Shown here: in pieces, positions 9,329-18,101 of the stretch
Layout of the letters: each line of letters begins with the position of its first letter
Position numbering within the stretch: position 1 is the stretch's first letter
Source: Bacteroidetes bacterium HGW-Bacteroidetes-1
GTDB taxonomy: Bacteria > Bacteroidota > Bacteroidia > Bacteroidales > F082
Length of the DNA: 64,000 bases
Direction: 5' to 3'
Assembly: GCA_002842755.1 (NCBI GenBank)
Contig: PHDU01000005.1
Location: 1 to 64,000, forward strand
The notes under the pieces: model-generated
Databases searched by the model: none
What the model saw: the letters and a program-made list of their open reading frames with translations, nothing else
What the model was told of the DNA's origin: nothing
Program-made: the position numbers and the translations under genes

Positions 9329-9410
9329 TAGCAAGGGTGGGACTTGAACCCACAAGCCTCTCGGCGACTGCTTTTGAAACAGCTACGTCTACCAATTTCG
9401 TCACCCTGCC
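9329..9410 (-). tRNA. tRNA-Leu (CAA)
   Basis: GGCAGGG/CCTTGCT acceptor, loop TTCAAAA, GTGGGTTCAAGTCCCAC T-arm, long variable arm. Confidence 0.88.
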
Positions 9411-9533
9411 ATAGAAAAGGTACCACCGAACTACCGTCTATTTTGTAAATGGTTGGATTATGAGTCCAACGTTACAAAATGCGTTAGTGCGAAACGTAAC
9501 GGTTGACACAAATAGTTCAGTAAAAATGTTCGA

Positions 9534-9821
9534 TTATTTCTTGGAACTCTTCAAACCATTATCAAAAGACCGTTGATACATCTGTTTGTCGGCCAGAACG
9601 ATTTGAAAAGCTTCTTCTCTTGTAAAGCCAGAGGCCATCAAGAGTTCAAACTTTTCTTTCACGTATTCAACAGACTTCTTGATGAATAACTTCCTAAAAG
9701 CCGGTTCAATGACAGAACCAAATTCTTCCAACACTTCAACAACTTCTGAAACGAATGGCAATAGCCTGTCCTTTTCTTCTTTGAGTTCTTTTACAATTGC
9801 CGCTACCTGATTAAAATCCAC
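9534..9821 (-). CDS. hypothetical protein (GTG start preceded by GGAGG)
   Basis: VDFNQVAAIVKELKEEKDRLLPF...; upstream part of the ORF-track call overlaps tRNA-Gln and is not coding. Confidence 0.6.
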   Translation of the reverse strand: MDFNQVAAIVKELKEEKDRLLPFVSEVVEVLEEFGSVIEPAFRKLFIKKSVEYVKEKFELLMASGFTREEAFQIVLADKQMYQRSFDNGLKSSKK

Positions 9822-9854
9822 GAATATACCTCCGAAATAAATTGTAAAACACGG

Positions 9855-9926
9855 CAGGGGTACAAGGATTCGAACCCTGATTACATGCGCCAAAGGCATG
9901 TGTCCTAGCCATTGGACGATACCCCT
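9855..9926 (-). tRNA. tRNA-Gln (UUG)
   Basis: AGGGGTA/TACCCCT, loop CTTTGGC, GGGTTCGAATCC. Confidence 0.92.
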
Positions 9927-10060
9927 AGATGGTGTAATGGATGGCTTAATTCCACTACACCGTAAAACAAGAACGGGTTTGAGTTCACGTATCGTTATTG
10001 AGCAAAATATTGATAAAAGATTTCAAACCAATGTAACCGGCACAGCCAGCGTTACATCAA

Positions 10061-10132
10061 AGCCGAAAATAGGATTTGAACCTAAAACCTATGCATTACA
10101 AGTGCATTGCTCTACCGTTGAGCTATTTCGGC
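10061..10132 (-). tRNA. tRNA-Thr (UGU)
   Basis: GCCGAAA/TTTCGGC, loop CTTGTAA, AGGTTCAAATCCT. Confidence 0.92.
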
Positions 10133-10315
10133 AAAGCCGGGAGATTTATCAATTTGCAACCCTATTCAATGAGTGCCAACTGCGATTAAATAGGTTTCTC
10201 CCGGCAAATTCGGCATATCGACCCTAATCTATCATCTTGTATAGTTGGTTTGCAACCCAAAAATACACACCAAACAATTATGATGTTTGTCATGAATAGC
10301 CGAGCCGACACACAT

Positions 10316-10390
10316 TGCCAGTGATAGGATTCGAACCTACAAGTTAGTAGTTCCTAAGACTACCGTGTCTACCATTTGCACCACACTGGC
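10316..10390 (-). tRNA. tRNA-Leu (UAG), short variable arm
   Basis: GCCAGTG/CACTGGC, loop CTTAGGA, GTAGGTTCGAATCCTAT. Confidence 0.85.
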
Positions 10391-10486
10391 GATCTTTGGT
10401 ATAGTCCTGTTCACAACAATGACTAACAGGAGTAAGCATGTCATTGTTTTCGTAGCCTACATCAACCAAAGCTGGCTACCTACGCG

Positions 10487-10573
10487 GCGAAAAGTGAAGG
10501 ATTCGAACCTTCGGTACCTTTCGGTACACAAGTTTAGCAAACTTGCTGTTTAAACCACTCACACAACTTTTCG
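10487..10573 (-). tRNA. tRNA-Ser (GCU)
   Basis: CGAAAAG/CTTTTCG, loop TTGCTAA, long variable arm TACCGAAAGGTA, GAAGGTTCGAATCCTTC. Confidence 0.92.
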
Positions 10574-10631
10574 AAAATGGGTAGGTGAGGCACTACCCGC
10601 GAAATACTCTCACATTAACTGCACAATACAA

Positions 10632-10703
10632 AGGGGAATGGTGGATTTGAACCATCGACCTAGCGGTTAACAGCCGCTTGCTCTACCACTGAGCTAATTC
10701 CCC
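10632..10703 (-). tRNA. tRNA-Asn (GUU)
   Basis: GGGGAAT/ATTCCCC, loop CTGTTAA, TGGTTCAAATCCA. Confidence 0.93.
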
Positions 10704-10789
10704 AAACAGTTGTAAATTGGTGGCAATATTAATGACCTTTGCTCTTACCTCTTGGAACGGTCAAGCAAGCGGCCAATTTACAACTTCGG

Positions 10790-11156
10790 TGGAAGTGACG
10801 GGAATTGAACCCGTGTCCGAACAGATTTACATTCATCCATCTACATCGTTATCTTTTTTGTTATCTTTTGGAACACAGGATAAAAAGCTAAAGTTCCAAT
10901 GTTTCCAGCAACCACAGTAGGCACTCATGTAGGGTCACAGTGATAATCTCCCCTAGCCACTAGCTGCTTTTATGTTACACCTAGCCTGAATCGTCGCAGC
11001 AACTATTCAGGTAGATGGTTGTAGCGGCTTACGCGGCTACAGCGTTGTATGATTCTTCGTTGGCGTTTAAAGCCTGACCGACTTTTAACGTAGCCTCTCG
11101 GTCAACTACGCGATGCAAGATGAGTTTCAACTGCCCGTCGAAACCATTTCACCCCC
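10790..11156 (-). ncRNA. ssrA: transfer-messenger RNA (tmRNA)
   Basis: 5' GGGGGTGAAATGGTTTCGACGGG, 3' CGGACACGGGTTCAATTCCCGTCACTTCC-A; acceptor GGGGGTG/CACTTCC; internal tag frame GCC AAC GAA GAA TCA TAC AAC GCT GTA GCC GCG TAA (11029..11064). Confidence 0.95.
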
Positions 11157-11301
11157 AGAATTACACATTTGTCTATCAAATTTGTTAAAAAGTGAGAGAC
11201 AATTGTGTTTGTCCTTCATATATGATTGTCGTTTCAATCCACGTACCAAATTATTGATACGACATTTCATCAATGTTATTGTCAAAGATCAAAAGAATCG
11301 G

Positions 11302-11374
11302 TTGCTAGGGCAGGATTCGAACCTACGTAATGATGGTTTATGATACCATTGTCTTACCACTTGACGACCTAGCA
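11302..11374 (-). tRNA. tRNA with CAU anticodon (Met or Ile2)
   Basis: TGCTAGG/CCTAGCA, loop ATCATAA, GTAGGTTCGAATCCTGC. Confidence 0.9.
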
Positions 11375-11386
11375 ATGAAATTCAAC

Positions 11387-11860
11387 TTATAATCGAGAAT
11401 TGTGTAGTGCATTGTGATGCTTCTGACACAACCATTTTATTTCCAGAGGTTTATTGTAATCATCATGATGTGCATGTGCAGAACTTTTACCACAAACTTC
11501 ACAACAACCACGAGCTAATCTACCAGCCCTAATCTCAAGAGCAACGATTCGTCTTGCATTTATTTTTTCTGGGTATCTTTCGATTTGTAGTTTTTTATAA
11601 TGATAATTGTTCTTTGATATCCCGCCGCGCCAGTTTGGGTTTTGCTCCCCTTTAGATTCTATGTTGTTATTGCGGTTTATAGCCGATTGTGACATAAAAC
11701 TAAACACGATATCTTTTGGTAGAATCAAACCGAGTCGTTTCATCTTCATTTTTACGGCATGAGGGCTGCGTTTTAAGTGTTGTGAAATTACCACACTATT
11801 CATTTTTAAATAGTTTTCCTTGATAAATTTAATTTCAACATCACTCCAACGATTATTCAT
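11387..11860 (-). CDS. HNH endonuclease with N-terminal HTH-like region
   Basis: GEQNPNWRGG...CCEVCGKSSAHAHHDDYNKPLEIKWLCQKHHNALH. Confidence 0.85.
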   Translation of the reverse strand: MNNRWSDVEIKFIKENYLKMNSVVISQHLKRSPHAVKMKMKRLGLILPKDIVFSFMSQSAINRNNNIESKGEQNPNWRGGISKNNYHYKKLQIERYPEKINARRIVALEIRAGRLARGCCEVCGKSSAHAHHDDYNKPLEIKWLCQKHHNALHNSRL

Positions 11861-11945
11861 ACCACAAAAACCCTTATAATTTATTTATATGGATTGTGTT
11901 GTCAAAGGACTGACAACACACCCATCAAAAACACCGTGACACTCT

Positions 11946-12395
11946 TCAAGAAACAGTGTTGTTTGCGCCTTTAAAAGCTGCAATCCTGACCTTAATTTTT
12001 TCAACTTCGGCCTTAATGCGCTTTGTAAAGTTCTCAACCTTGCGAGTCTGTTCACTATGAAGCTGTTTCTGAATACCAATGATGATATTAGCAACATTCT
12101 TCGTGAACTTTAGTTTCGCAAGTCTGGTACCTTTCAGTTCTTCAAATGTATCATCGGGATTGCACTTAGCCATACCGACACACTTTGCCAACTGGAAGCA
12201 CAAGGTAGCAAGGGTTTTATGACGAACGTTTTTACCGTTCTGAACGAGTAATTTGATTGTCTGTGGACAGAACTTTACAATCAACTTATTCTCGTTACGA
12301 ATCATTTCGTAATTTGTATTTGGGCTGATGGCTCCGAACTGTGAAAGCAGTTCATTGAGCATCTTGCTTTGTCTTTTTGAAAATTCAACCTTCAT
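11946..12395 (-). CDS. hypothetical protein
   Basis: 149 aa ORF downstream of consensus promoter. Confidence 0.65.
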   Translation of the reverse strand: MKVEFSKRQSKMLNELLSQFGAISPNTNYEMIRNENKLIVKFCPQTIKLLVQNGKNVRHKTLATLCFQLAKCVGMAKCNPDDTFEELKGTRLAKLKFTKNVANIIIGIQKQLHSEQTRKVENFTKRIKAEVEKIKVRIAAFKGANNTVS

Positions 12396-12424
12396 TTATT
12401 TAATCCTTTCGTTTCGATATTTTG

Positions 12425-12454
12425 ATTATATCATTGCTTAACAAACTTTGTCAA
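12425..12454 (-). promoter_or_regulatory. sigma70-like promoter TTGACA-N18-TATAAT
   Basis: Both hexamers perfect on minus strand, about 23-nt leader to ORF at 12395. Confidence 0.85.
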
Positions 12455-12476
12455 CAAAAATCTTTATCTAATTTTT

Positions 12477-12510
12477 AAAGGCCGGTGAAAATTGCTTCCC
12501 ACCGGCCTTT
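12477..12510 (-). terminator. rho-independent-like terminator
   Basis: aaaggccggtg / caccggccttt 11-bp stem just after the Hc1-like gene. Confidence 0.8.
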
Positions 12511-12519
12511 AGACGTTAA

Positions 12520-12714
12520 TTAGCCGACAACTTCAACAGACAGTTTGCGGAAGTCTTTAAACAACTTTGTGAGGTTGTTTGTTGCGCCTCTGGCGCGTCT
12601 TGTGGCCATTTTGTTGCCCTTTTCGGCGGCTTTCTTTGAGTCTTCATTGAAAATGACCAACTCGGCTTCGATTTCTTTCAACAGTGATTCCAGTTTGCTA
12701 TCCATTGTGTACAC
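12520..12714 (-). CDS. histone H1-like Hc1 family protein
   Basis: ESLLKEIEAELVIFNEDSKKAAEKGNKMATRRARGATNNLTKLFKDFRKLSVE matches the Hc1 pattern (EKGNKaA..RARka..eL.k..KdFRKlSvE). Confidence 0.8.
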   Translation of the reverse strand: MYTMDSKLESLLKEIEAELVIFNEDSKKAAEKGNKMATRRARGATNNLTKLFKDFRKLSVEVVG

Positions 12715-12723
12715 CTTTCGTTA

Positions 12724-13875
12724 TTAGATTGCAATGCTTTCTTCAAGCAATGATTCCGGTACTTCAACATCATTTGTTTTCAGATAGTTGTTAATTGCAT
12801 TAACATCTTTCTTCAAATCATCGGTGATTGCAAGAATACCTTTTTCCTTAAAGTATTCAATGATCTGTGAAAGAAGATGTTTATTCTTCAGATTCTTTGC
12901 AATGATGTCTTTGGGTAAAGTTATCATCTTAACTGGTATGGCGATGTCATCAAGGCTCAATTCATCATCCCCATCAAGTGATAAGCTTTCAGTATCAAGA
13001 GAGATATCATTATCACTGTCAAGTGAGAGATTGTCAAGTGATAAATCATCTTCTTTTGGTTTAGCCGTTGTTTTTGGAGCTGTAGATGGCTGAATCTTCG
13101 GTGCTGTTTTTGGATCAGCAGTTTTGGTCTTTGATGAAGTGTTTACATCATCAAGACTGGTAACTTCATCTTCGTCAAGTTCAGCATCAGATTCTTCTTC
13201 TGAGTGAGCTTTTGTAAGGTAGTCATGAAGCTGTTCATAAGTCTGTGTTTTACCATAGACCTTTTCCAGATCAATCGGGCCACCCTGTTCAAACGTTCTA
13301 CCCCAGAGGAAGTCGTAGTTTTCCTTGAGTTCATGTGCTCTTGCATCATCAGTTGATTCTGTAAGGCTGTATGAAACACGGTCACTACCATCTTTATTCT
13401 TGGACATCGTTTTCTTGTAAGACCAGATAATACCATCAATCGGGTCTTTTTCGATGATTGCAAGGATTTCTTTCAGTCTGGACGCTGTGAACTTAATAGC
13501 GATGAATTTCTGTTCTTTGTCATTAAGATCAATGGCATTTACCCAGTACTTCTCATCAACTATCTTGTTGATAACACCCTGAATTTTTGTCTTTTCGTCT
13601 TTGTTGGATGTTTCGCGCCATTCTTTCCATAGTTCCTGAATGAAGTCGCATACCGGGCACTTCTCGTTAAGTTCCGGGCTTGTATTCATGCACCAGCAGC
13701 TTTTTGCGTTGCTCTTAACGATTGGAACCATGTGAAGGTTGAAGTGTTTTCGTGCATAGAAAAACTGTTCATTTGGAATCCACAGTTTTACAGTTCCTTC
13801 ATGCTTCAATTCTCGACTGTTGCGAGAACCACCGGACATTTTTGATTTTAGTTCTTTTGCTGTAAAGTACCCCAT
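12724..13875 (-). CDS. single-stranded DNA-binding protein (gp32-like, zinc motif, acidic tail)
   Basis: CWCMNTSPELNEKCPVC zinc motif, aromatic-rich N-terminus, acidic Asp/Ser-rich region. Confidence 0.6.
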   Translation of the reverse strand: MGYFTAKELKSKMSGGSRNSRELKHEGTVKLWIPNEQFFYARKHFNLHMVPIVKSNAKSCWCMNTSPELNEKCPVCDFIQELWKEWRETSNKDEKTKIQGVINKIVDEKYWVNAIDLNDKEQKFIAIKFTASRLKEILAIIEKDPIDGIIWSYKKTMSKNKDGSDRVSYSLTESTDDARAHELKENYDFLWGRTFEQGGPIDLEKVYGKTQTYEQLHDYLTKAHSEEESDAELDEDEVTSLDDVNTSSKTKTADPKTAPKIQPSTAPKTTAKPKEDDLSLDNLSLDSDNDISLDTESLSLDGDDELSLDDIAIPVKMITLPKDIIAKNLKNKHLLSQIIEYFKEKGILAITDDLKKDVNAINNYLKTNDVEVPESLLEESIAI

Positions 13876-14657
13876 TATTCTACCTCCATTGTATTTATGT
13901 TAAAGAAATAGTCTTTACCATTTGTAAGAAGCCATGCCATATCCGACACGTACAACTTAACTCTGTCTTTGGGATTGCTGTCTTTAATGGCTTTAATCAT
14001 TTCCTTAAAGCCCATTCCAACCATCGTTACCGGGATGTTATCAAGACTACCGATGAAATCTTTGTCGGCAATCGTTCTGGTAAAGTTTTCACCAGTTGAA
14101 TTGTTTTCAATGCGGCATTTCATCATACCTTTTGCCGGTGTCATCTTGAATGTTTCATAGCTGAACGCTTTGGCATCATCGACAACATCTTGCAAAGTAC
14201 CAATCGGGAGTTCAACACCGTTTTCATAAACGATTTTGCCACGATTATATGTCAGTGCATCTTTGTCGAAGAAGTCAAGAATACCATCAATTGCCTGATA
14301 AGATTCTACAATTTCAGCATCAGAGGTTTGAGCCATATTCGAATGAATTTTGCCAACGCCTGTACCGTCACTGAGAAGGAATGCATCAACAGATGATTTG
14401 ATTCTTAACATTTCAGAATCGGTTCTGTTTACTGCGGCAATCAATTTCTGAAGATTTGGAACTTTGATGTTCCCTTCTTCTGTAACTTTAACACCGTCAC
14501 AATAAACTTCTGCGTACATTGTGACCATTTTGTCAGTTACTTTAGCCATGATTCGGTTATTCGGTGCTGTGTGAATAACAAGATCACGGATAATATTTCC
14601 GAGAGCGCAACGCCCTAAGAATTGTTTAAAGTTCGCTGTGTTCAACTGGATATCCAT
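13875..14657 (-). CDS. sliding clamp-like DNA polymerase processivity factor
   Basis: 260 aa; position between SSB and helicase; clamp-like sequence style. Confidence 0.5.
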   Translation of the reverse strand: MDIQLNTANFKQFLGRCALGNIIRDLVIHTAPNNRIMAKVTDKMVTMYAEVYCDGVKVTEEGNIKVPNLQKLIAAVNRTDSEMLRIKSSVDAFLLSDGTGVGKIHSNMAQTSDAEIVESYQAIDGILDFFDKDALTYNRGKIVYENGVELPIGTLQDVVDDAKAFSYETFKMTPAKGMMKCRIENNSTGENFTRTIADKDFIGSLDNIPVTMVGMGFKEMIKAIKDSNPKDRVKLYVSDMAWLLTNGKDYFFNINTMEVE

Positions 14658-14703
14658 AGTTTAAAAACCTCCATAAACATTATAACAACATAGAATTGTT
14701 TTA

Positions 14704-16191
14704 TTAGTCAAGCAAATTTATTTCTTCTTCTTGAGAACATTTTGACAGTTTTCCTTCTTTAGCAATAGGTATTTCGCCTCCTGCTACCTTCTCTCCTTCT
14801 TCTTTTACCTTCTGTTTTTTGGTTTTCATACTGCTGAAACCAACCGCCATCATTTCTTCTTGTTCTTTTTCGATAAATGTCATTTTGTGAAACTGTGGGA
14901 TTACTTGGGTTCTACATTTTGGTATATTCCTTCCTTTAATAATTGAGATACTCATTCTGCCATTGTAAACAACTCCTTCAAACTCTGTCATAAAATCTTC
15001 ATCTTCTTTTGTAATCTCAAGCGCAATCATTATATCGGCCTTATGTGAGGCAATATCTGACCACGATCCTGACTCTGTATCAACCTTCTTAACACCACGT
15101 TTAGTTTGCTGTGCAGAGTATACCACACAATTGAATTCACCAGCAAACTCTTTTAGTGACGAATAAATAACACCAAAGGCAGCGGCGTCATAATCGGAAA
15201 CACCATTAATACCGGACTTCATATCACCAGCATAGTCAATGATTATAAAGTCTGGGTTAAACGGATTATTCGCAATGATGCTTCGTACCTTTGCCGGTGT
15301 GCAACCGCTTGGTACCCAATAAACTAACAGGTCTTCATCTCTGGAACTGACACAGGAAATCCGGTTATCCCATCGCTTCATCAAATCTGTATCAGTTGTA
15401 ATAGAACCAGATGAGAATTGCTTATGTTCTATACCGGTAATATTTGAATCCATTCGATACAAATACTGACTGGCACTCATTTCAATTGTGATAATTATTC
15501 CACGTAAACCACGCTTATAATTATGTAATGCCGTGTGCATCAAGAACATTGATTTACCAGTGTTTGTTCTGGCCTGATAAAGAACAAATTCGCCGGGAGC
15601 CTGTCTACCAATATATTTGTCGATGTTCTTAAAACCAAGTTCACACATACCAACCTTGTCTGGGTTGTCGTGTATATCTTTGGCTAATGATTGTCGATCT
15701 TTTAAACTGTTCTTTAAACCCATTACAGTTTGTACCTGCTTTGGGTTCTTCATTCTCCTGATTTCGGAAAAGCTCTTTTCCAAATCAGTCATAGTACCAT
15801 CAAAGTTCTTATCAACGTAATCTATCGAATTGTTTAATGCACCCAAGAACTTTCTTCGACAAGCAAACTCTGTCAGTGCAATACAGTGAACCTTGAAGTC
15901 TTCAATCGTGCAAGGTCGTGTCTTTATTGCTCTTAATGCTTCCAAGACCTTTAAGTTTTCCTTCTCTGGTCTTTCCTGCATGTTCTTGTAATATGTCAGG
16001 AACCCTTGAGTAGAAAGGACATCACCTTTTCGTAATCGTTCACAAAGGATTAAAACTATTTCACGGTTTACAAGATTTGCGAATTGTTCTTCTTTAGCAG
16101 GTGACGCATCAAATACTTTAATTGCATCCTTGCCGTATTTAAACAGCCCAAACATTAGAGATAGTTCTGTATCAATACATTCAACCTTCAT
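14704..16191 (-). CDS. DnaB-like replicative helicase
   Basis: GEFVLYQARTNTGKSMFLMHTALHNY...DFIIIDYAGDM...VVYSAQQTKR. Confidence 0.85.
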   Translation of the reverse strand: MKVECIDTELSLMFGLFKYGKDAIKVFDASPAKEEQFANLVNREIVLILCERLRKGDVLSTQGFLTYYKNMQERPEKENLKVLEALRAIKTRPCTIEDFKVHCIALTEFACRRKFLGALNNSIDYVDKNFDGTMTDLEKSFSEIRRMKNPKQVQTVMGLKNSLKDRQSLAKDIHDNPDKVGMCELGFKNIDKYIGRQAPGEFVLYQARTNTGKSMFLMHTALHNYKRGLRGIIITIEMSASQYLYRMDSNITGIEHKQFSSGSITTDTDLMKRWDNRISCVSSRDEDLLVYWVPSGCTPAKVRSIIANNPFNPDFIIIDYAGDMKSGINGVSDYDAAAFGVIYSSLKEFAGEFNCVVYSAQQTKRGVKKVDTESGSWSDIASHKADIMIALEITKEDEDFMTEFEGVVYNGRMSISIIKGRNIPKCRTQVIPQFHKMTFIEKEQEEMMAVGFSSMKTKKQKVKEEGEKVAGGEIPIAKEGKLSKCSQEEEINLLD

Positions 16192-17042
16192 AATGTCCTA
16201 CCTCTGTTTGGGATTCTCTGCTTTGAAACCGGTCTGACAGACTCACCTTCAGATGAGCTTACCTTTTTATCTGAGAACAGCTTGACAAATTCTGGGTTTA
16301 ATTCGTTCAACCGTTCTAAGGCACTCTGCTTCTTTTTATCAATGCTGACTTCGAACTTTAAACAATCCAAGACGAAGTATTCAATCAGTGATGTGCAATA
16401 CTTTTTCTTCAAATCATCTAATATTAAATCACCAACAATTATCGTTATACAATTCATACTTGAACGTAAATTCAATAAGTTCATGAAACGTGTTGTAACA
16501 AATGATTCTTCTTCGGCTAATTGTTTATTATTCTCTTGCCCGAAACCATCAACGATGAGAAACTTAGTCTCTACCAGTGAATCCCAACCCTTCTCATCTC
16601 TTTCAAAGTTGAAGAATGTATCAATGAGTTCATGTGATTTAATCATCGCTGCATCATGTTCACTATCAATCAGATTAACCGCGATTAGACTGGCAATAAA
16701 CGATGTTGCATAGTCCTTTCGTTCTTTACAGTGTATGAATATGTTTGTCGCTTCTGTGAGCTGCCTAATCATCTTGATTAACAGTTTCACATTTTCCTGA
16801 CACTCTTTTGTAAATGTCTCGACAAATTTTCCATTACTGCCATTGAACAGAACTAACGGGACACCGATCTTTATGTATTCTTTGTTCTTGAGAAATGCCT
16901 TTGTACAATCACAATCGACGTATGTTTGTTCGTCTTTCATGATATGACCAAGATGGTCACACTTGGTACATTCCTTCTTTAACTTCTCGTAATAATCCTG
17001 ACAAACCCCAAAATATTTTTCCTTGAAAAACTCTGGTAGCAT
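16188..17042 (-). CDS. putative helicase loader-like protein lacking an obvious Walker A
   Basis: N-terminal CxxC zinc cluster, FLIVDGFGQE Walker B-like, adjacent to DnaB-like gene. Confidence 0.4.
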   Translation of the reverse strand: MLPEFFKEKYFGVCQDYYEKLKKECTKCDHLGHIMKDEQTYVDCDCTKAFLKNKEYIKIGVPLVLFNGSNGKFVETFTKECQENVKLLIKMIRQLTEATNIFIHCKERKDYATSFIASLIAVNLIDSEHDAAMIKSHELIDTFFNFERDEKGWDSLVETKFLIVDGFGQENNKQLAEEESFVTTRFMNLLNLRSSMNCITIIVGDLILDDLKKKYCTSLIEYFVLDCLKFEVSIDKKKQSALERLNELNPEFVKLFSDKKVSSSEGESVRPVSKQRIPNRGRTL

Positions 17043-17057
17043 TAGAACAATTCCTTT

Positions 17058-18005
17058 TTAATTGTTGTCTATTTGAGCACATTCATGAAAGATTCCTACA
17101 TTTTTCAGTCGTTTAACCTGATCTTCACAGTATTGTTTAGACACATCAATACTGACATAATATCGGTTCATCGACTTTGCCATAACTGCCGTTGTACCTG
17201 AACCACCGAACGGATCAACAACTATATCGCCGGGATTTGTCCATGTAAGGATATGGTCACGAACAAGTTCCTCTGGGAATACTGCGGGATGATCATTGGA
17301 TAGCTTTAAATATTTGTCATATGTATTCTTGACAGCCCAAACATCACAACGTTTACCATTTGGGTCAAGAATAATATAACCACGATTTACATATTCAAGA
17401 ATTTTGTCGTGTGTGAGTTCTTCTGGTTTCTCATTGTTTGCCGGGTAAGCCCACACATTCCACCTTGCGCCAACATCTTTATATTTCTTACCTGTTGTGC
17501 AAGCCTCTTTCTTTGTTCCATCGGCCTGACGTTCTCTACCGGGTACCAAACAACCACCCCAAAGGTTCTGACGATCTTCGATGATGTTGATTGTTTTTGG
17601 TTTACCCTTGCTGAAAACAAACATATATTCAAATGAATTGTGGTATCTGATTTTCTCAGGGTATTTAAGGAATGTTTTCTGCCAGATCATTGTATCGTGG
17701 ATATTTAAACCGCATTTCTGTTTGAAATACAACGCCTGTTTAAACGATGTTCCAGATTCAGAACCATCAATAACTGTATCTTGAACTACCCAAACAATTA
17801 CCCCGCCGGGTTTTAATGCTCTGGCTAATTCCTGTGCAATTGTACAAAAATCAAACGCATAACCTTCATACGATCGAGCATAATCATAGGGTGGTGACAT
17901 TATACCAAAATCAATAGACTCATCTGGCAATAGCCTTAACTTTTCGGCAGAATCACCATGGTAAACTTTATTAACAAGGAGTTTCATTTCTTCAGGAAGA
18001 TTCAT
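17058..18005 (-). CDS. DNA methyltransferase (N4-C or N6-A, SPPY motif)
   Basis: GIMSPPYDYARSY and VVDPFGGSGTTAVMAKSMNRYYVSIDVSKQY. Confidence 0.88.
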   Translation of the reverse strand: MNLPEEMKLLVNKVYHGDSAEKLRLLPDESIDFGIMSPPYDYARSYEGYAFDFCTIAQELARALKPGGVIVWVVQDTVIDGSESGTSFKQALYFKQKCGLNIHDTMIWQKTFLKYPEKIRYHNSFEYMFVFSKGKPKTINIIEDRQNLWGGCLVPGRERQADGTKKEACTTGKKYKDVGARWNVWAYPANNEKPEELTHDKILEYVNRGYIILDPNGKRCDVWAVKNTYDKYLKLSNDHPAVFPEELVRDHILTWTNPGDIVVDPFGGSGTTAVMAKSMNRYYVSIDVSKQYCEDQVKRLKNVGIFHECAQIDNN

Positions 18006-18101
18006 ATAGGGAAATGTCCTTTTATTGCTTGTTTAAAGGGGATTTTGTGGTCTGGTGCATCATGATAACACACCAGAACCACTTTAATCAATGCTTATTC
18101 G

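Noticed and set aside
9822-9899. N-terminal extension of ORF 9534..9899
   Set aside because: Overlaps tRNA-Gln on the same strand; a GGAGG-preceded GTG at 9821 is a better start.
9898-11343. Plus-strand ORFs over the tRNA/tmRNA cluster (9898, 10365, 10717, 11113)
   Set aside because: They read antisense through tRNA and tmRNA genes; spurious.
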